A stretch of 16,199 nucleotides of DNA, from positions 1 through 16,199 of the forward strand of contig QHRS01000083.1 of the NCBI GenBank assembly GCA_003221435.1, in the 5' to 3' direction. The first letter of the stretch is position 1; each line of letters begins with the position of its first letter. Positions 15,415 to 16,199 of the stretch are shown piece by piece. The translations under genes and the position numbers were made by a program. The notes under the pieces are model-generated. The model worked only from the letters and a program-made list of their open reading frames with translations, searched no databases and had not been told where the DNA came from. Origin of the DNA: Candidatus Rokuibacteriota bacterium (GTDB taxonomy: Bacteria > Methylomirabilota > Methylomirabilia > Rokubacteriales > CSP1-6).

Positions 15415-16199
15415 GTGAGCCGCCCGGACGCCTGCCTGGACAAGATCACCCGCGGCGAGCGGATCGAGTCGTCCGAGGAGATGACCGAGGAATACCGCGC
15501 CAGCCTCATTCACCTGATGACGATGCAGGCGGACTCGGAGCTCGCGGGCGGCTACGGCTACGTGCCCTGGATCACGAAGGCGCCGACCGTCGAGGAAAAG
15601 CACGTGGTCGCGCAGATCGTGAAGGACGAGCTGCGCCACGCGACGGTCATGTACGGGCTCCTGGGCGACCTCGGCGTCGACGTCGAGAGCCATGTGCGCG
15701 CCCACGACTCGACCTTCACGCTGCGTATCGCGTCCGATGCCGATATCGGCACGTCCCGGATCACGTCGGACAAGCGCGTCAACATCTTCTACTATCCGAT
15801 CGACACGTGGGCGGACTTCGTCTTCTTCAACTTCTGCATGGACCGCGGCGCGGGACACCAGCTCGAGGACGTCCGGAGCTCCTCGTACGGACCGTGGGCG
15901 CGCGCGATCGAGGGAATCTTCAAGGAGGAGAAGTTCCACATCCGCCATGGCGAGGTCTGGGTCAAGCGCCTCGCCCAGGATCCGGCCGCGCACGACCTCG
16001 CCCAGCGGACGTTCGACAAGTGGTACATCCGCACGATGAACATTTTCGGCCGGCCGGGTTCGCCGAAGAATTCGCTCTACCGGCGGTTCCGGCTCAAGCT
16101 CCGCGACAACGACGAGGTCCGCCAGGGGTTCGCCGAGGAGGTGGCCGCGCTCTGTCGAACCTTCGGCCTCACGGTGCCCCCGTGGCAGCCGGTCTGGGA
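15415..16199 (+). CDS. PaaA-like phenylacetyl-CoA epoxidase catalytic subunit (3' truncated by window end)
   Basis: 261 codons are visible and no stop is reached. It resembles PaaA, the di-iron oxygenase subunit that epoxidises phenylacetyl-CoA in aerobic aromatic degradation. Ferritin-like helices carry the iron ligands: E42 (SELAGG), E72 and H75 (DELRH), D143 (a likely fourth-helix acid), and E171/E172 with H175 (EEKFHIRHGE). SYGPWARAI at about 157-165 and GLTVPPW near the end also match. The segment about 93-125 is longer than in E. coli PaaA. GTG 15415 gives the same N-terminal length as remembered for E. coli PaaA; an in-frame ATG at 15397 would add six residues. AGGAG at 15409-15413 is too close to GTG to be a normal Shine-Dalgarno, and TATTAT (15403-15408) could be a -10 giving a nearly leaderless mRNA. 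Partner subunits are not visible here, so the substrate is uncertain. Confidence 0.85.
   Translation, partial: MSRPDACLDKITRGERIESSEEMTEEYRASLIHLMTMQADSELAGGYGYVPWITKAPTVEEKHVVAQIVKDELRHATVMYGLLGDLGVDVESHVRAHDSTFTLRIASDADIGTSRITSDKRVNIFYYPIDTWADFVFFNFCMDRGAGHQLEDVRSSSYGPWARAIEGIFKEEKFHIRHGEVWVKRLAQDPAAHDLAQRTFDKWYIRTMNIFGRPGSPKNSLYRRFRLKLRDNDEVRQGFAEEVAALCRTFGLTVPPWQPVW

Overview
This is about 16.2 kb of very GC-rich (roughly two thirds or more G+C by eye), densely coding bacterial chromosome. It holds eleven protein-coding genes, the last cut by the window edge, plus one probable 14-codon leader ORF. No rRNA, tRNA, CRISPR array, insertion sequence or prophage gene was found, and no stretch over 300 bases lacks a gene. 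The organism cannot be named from the sequence. A high-GC, deep-branching or delta-proteobacteria-like Gram-negative (for example the Rokubacteria/NC10 area) would fit four things: the dnaE-accA and miaB-bifunctional nuclease pairings, a GuaB3-type enzyme, an archaeal-type FBP aldolase/phosphatase, and a PaaA-like oxygenase. This placement is a low-confidence inference.

Layout. Positions 57-7355 form a plus-strand housekeeping run: a CBS-less IMP dehydrogenase-family protein (GuaB3 type), guaA (GMP synthase), dnaE (replicative DNA polymerase III alpha) and accA (acetyl-CoA carboxylase carboxyltransferase alpha). dnaE and accA overlap. accA also overlaps, tail to tail by 21 bp, a minus-strand SorC/DeoR-family sugar-phosphate regulator (7335-8324). 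That regulator is divergent from a bifunctional fructose-1,6-bisphosphate aldolase/phosphatase gene (8433-9938), with a recognisable promoter between them. A GC-rich two-tier hairpin and an extended -10 promoter then lead into a tight second plus-strand group: miaB, a bifunctional nuclease (overlapping miaB by 11 bp), a GT4 glycosyltransferase 10 bp later, and a small hypothetical gene whose ATG abuts the glycosyltransferase stop.

The least ordinary gene is at 13441-15327. It encodes a 628-residue protein with two tandem, closely related receiver-like domains in which the phospho-acceptor Asp is Asn in both copies, and the conserved Thr and Lys are also lost. These are followed by a proline/alanine linker, a helical stretch, and three copies of an 83-85-residue repeat centred on an EIVPxVAE motif. 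A 14-codon ORF with a good ribosome-binding site ends exactly one base before its ATG. The window ends inside a PaaA-like di-iron oxygenase gene.

How the genes relate. GuaB3 plus GuaA would cover IMP to XMP to GMP. The SorC regulator and the FBP aldolase/phosphatase look like a self-contained gluconeogenesis control unit: the best-known SorC-family glycolytic regulator (CggR) senses fructose-1,6-bisphosphate, which is this enzyme's product as an aldolase and substrate as a phosphatase. The remaining groupings are conserved-neighbour or operon arrangements with no obvious single pathway.
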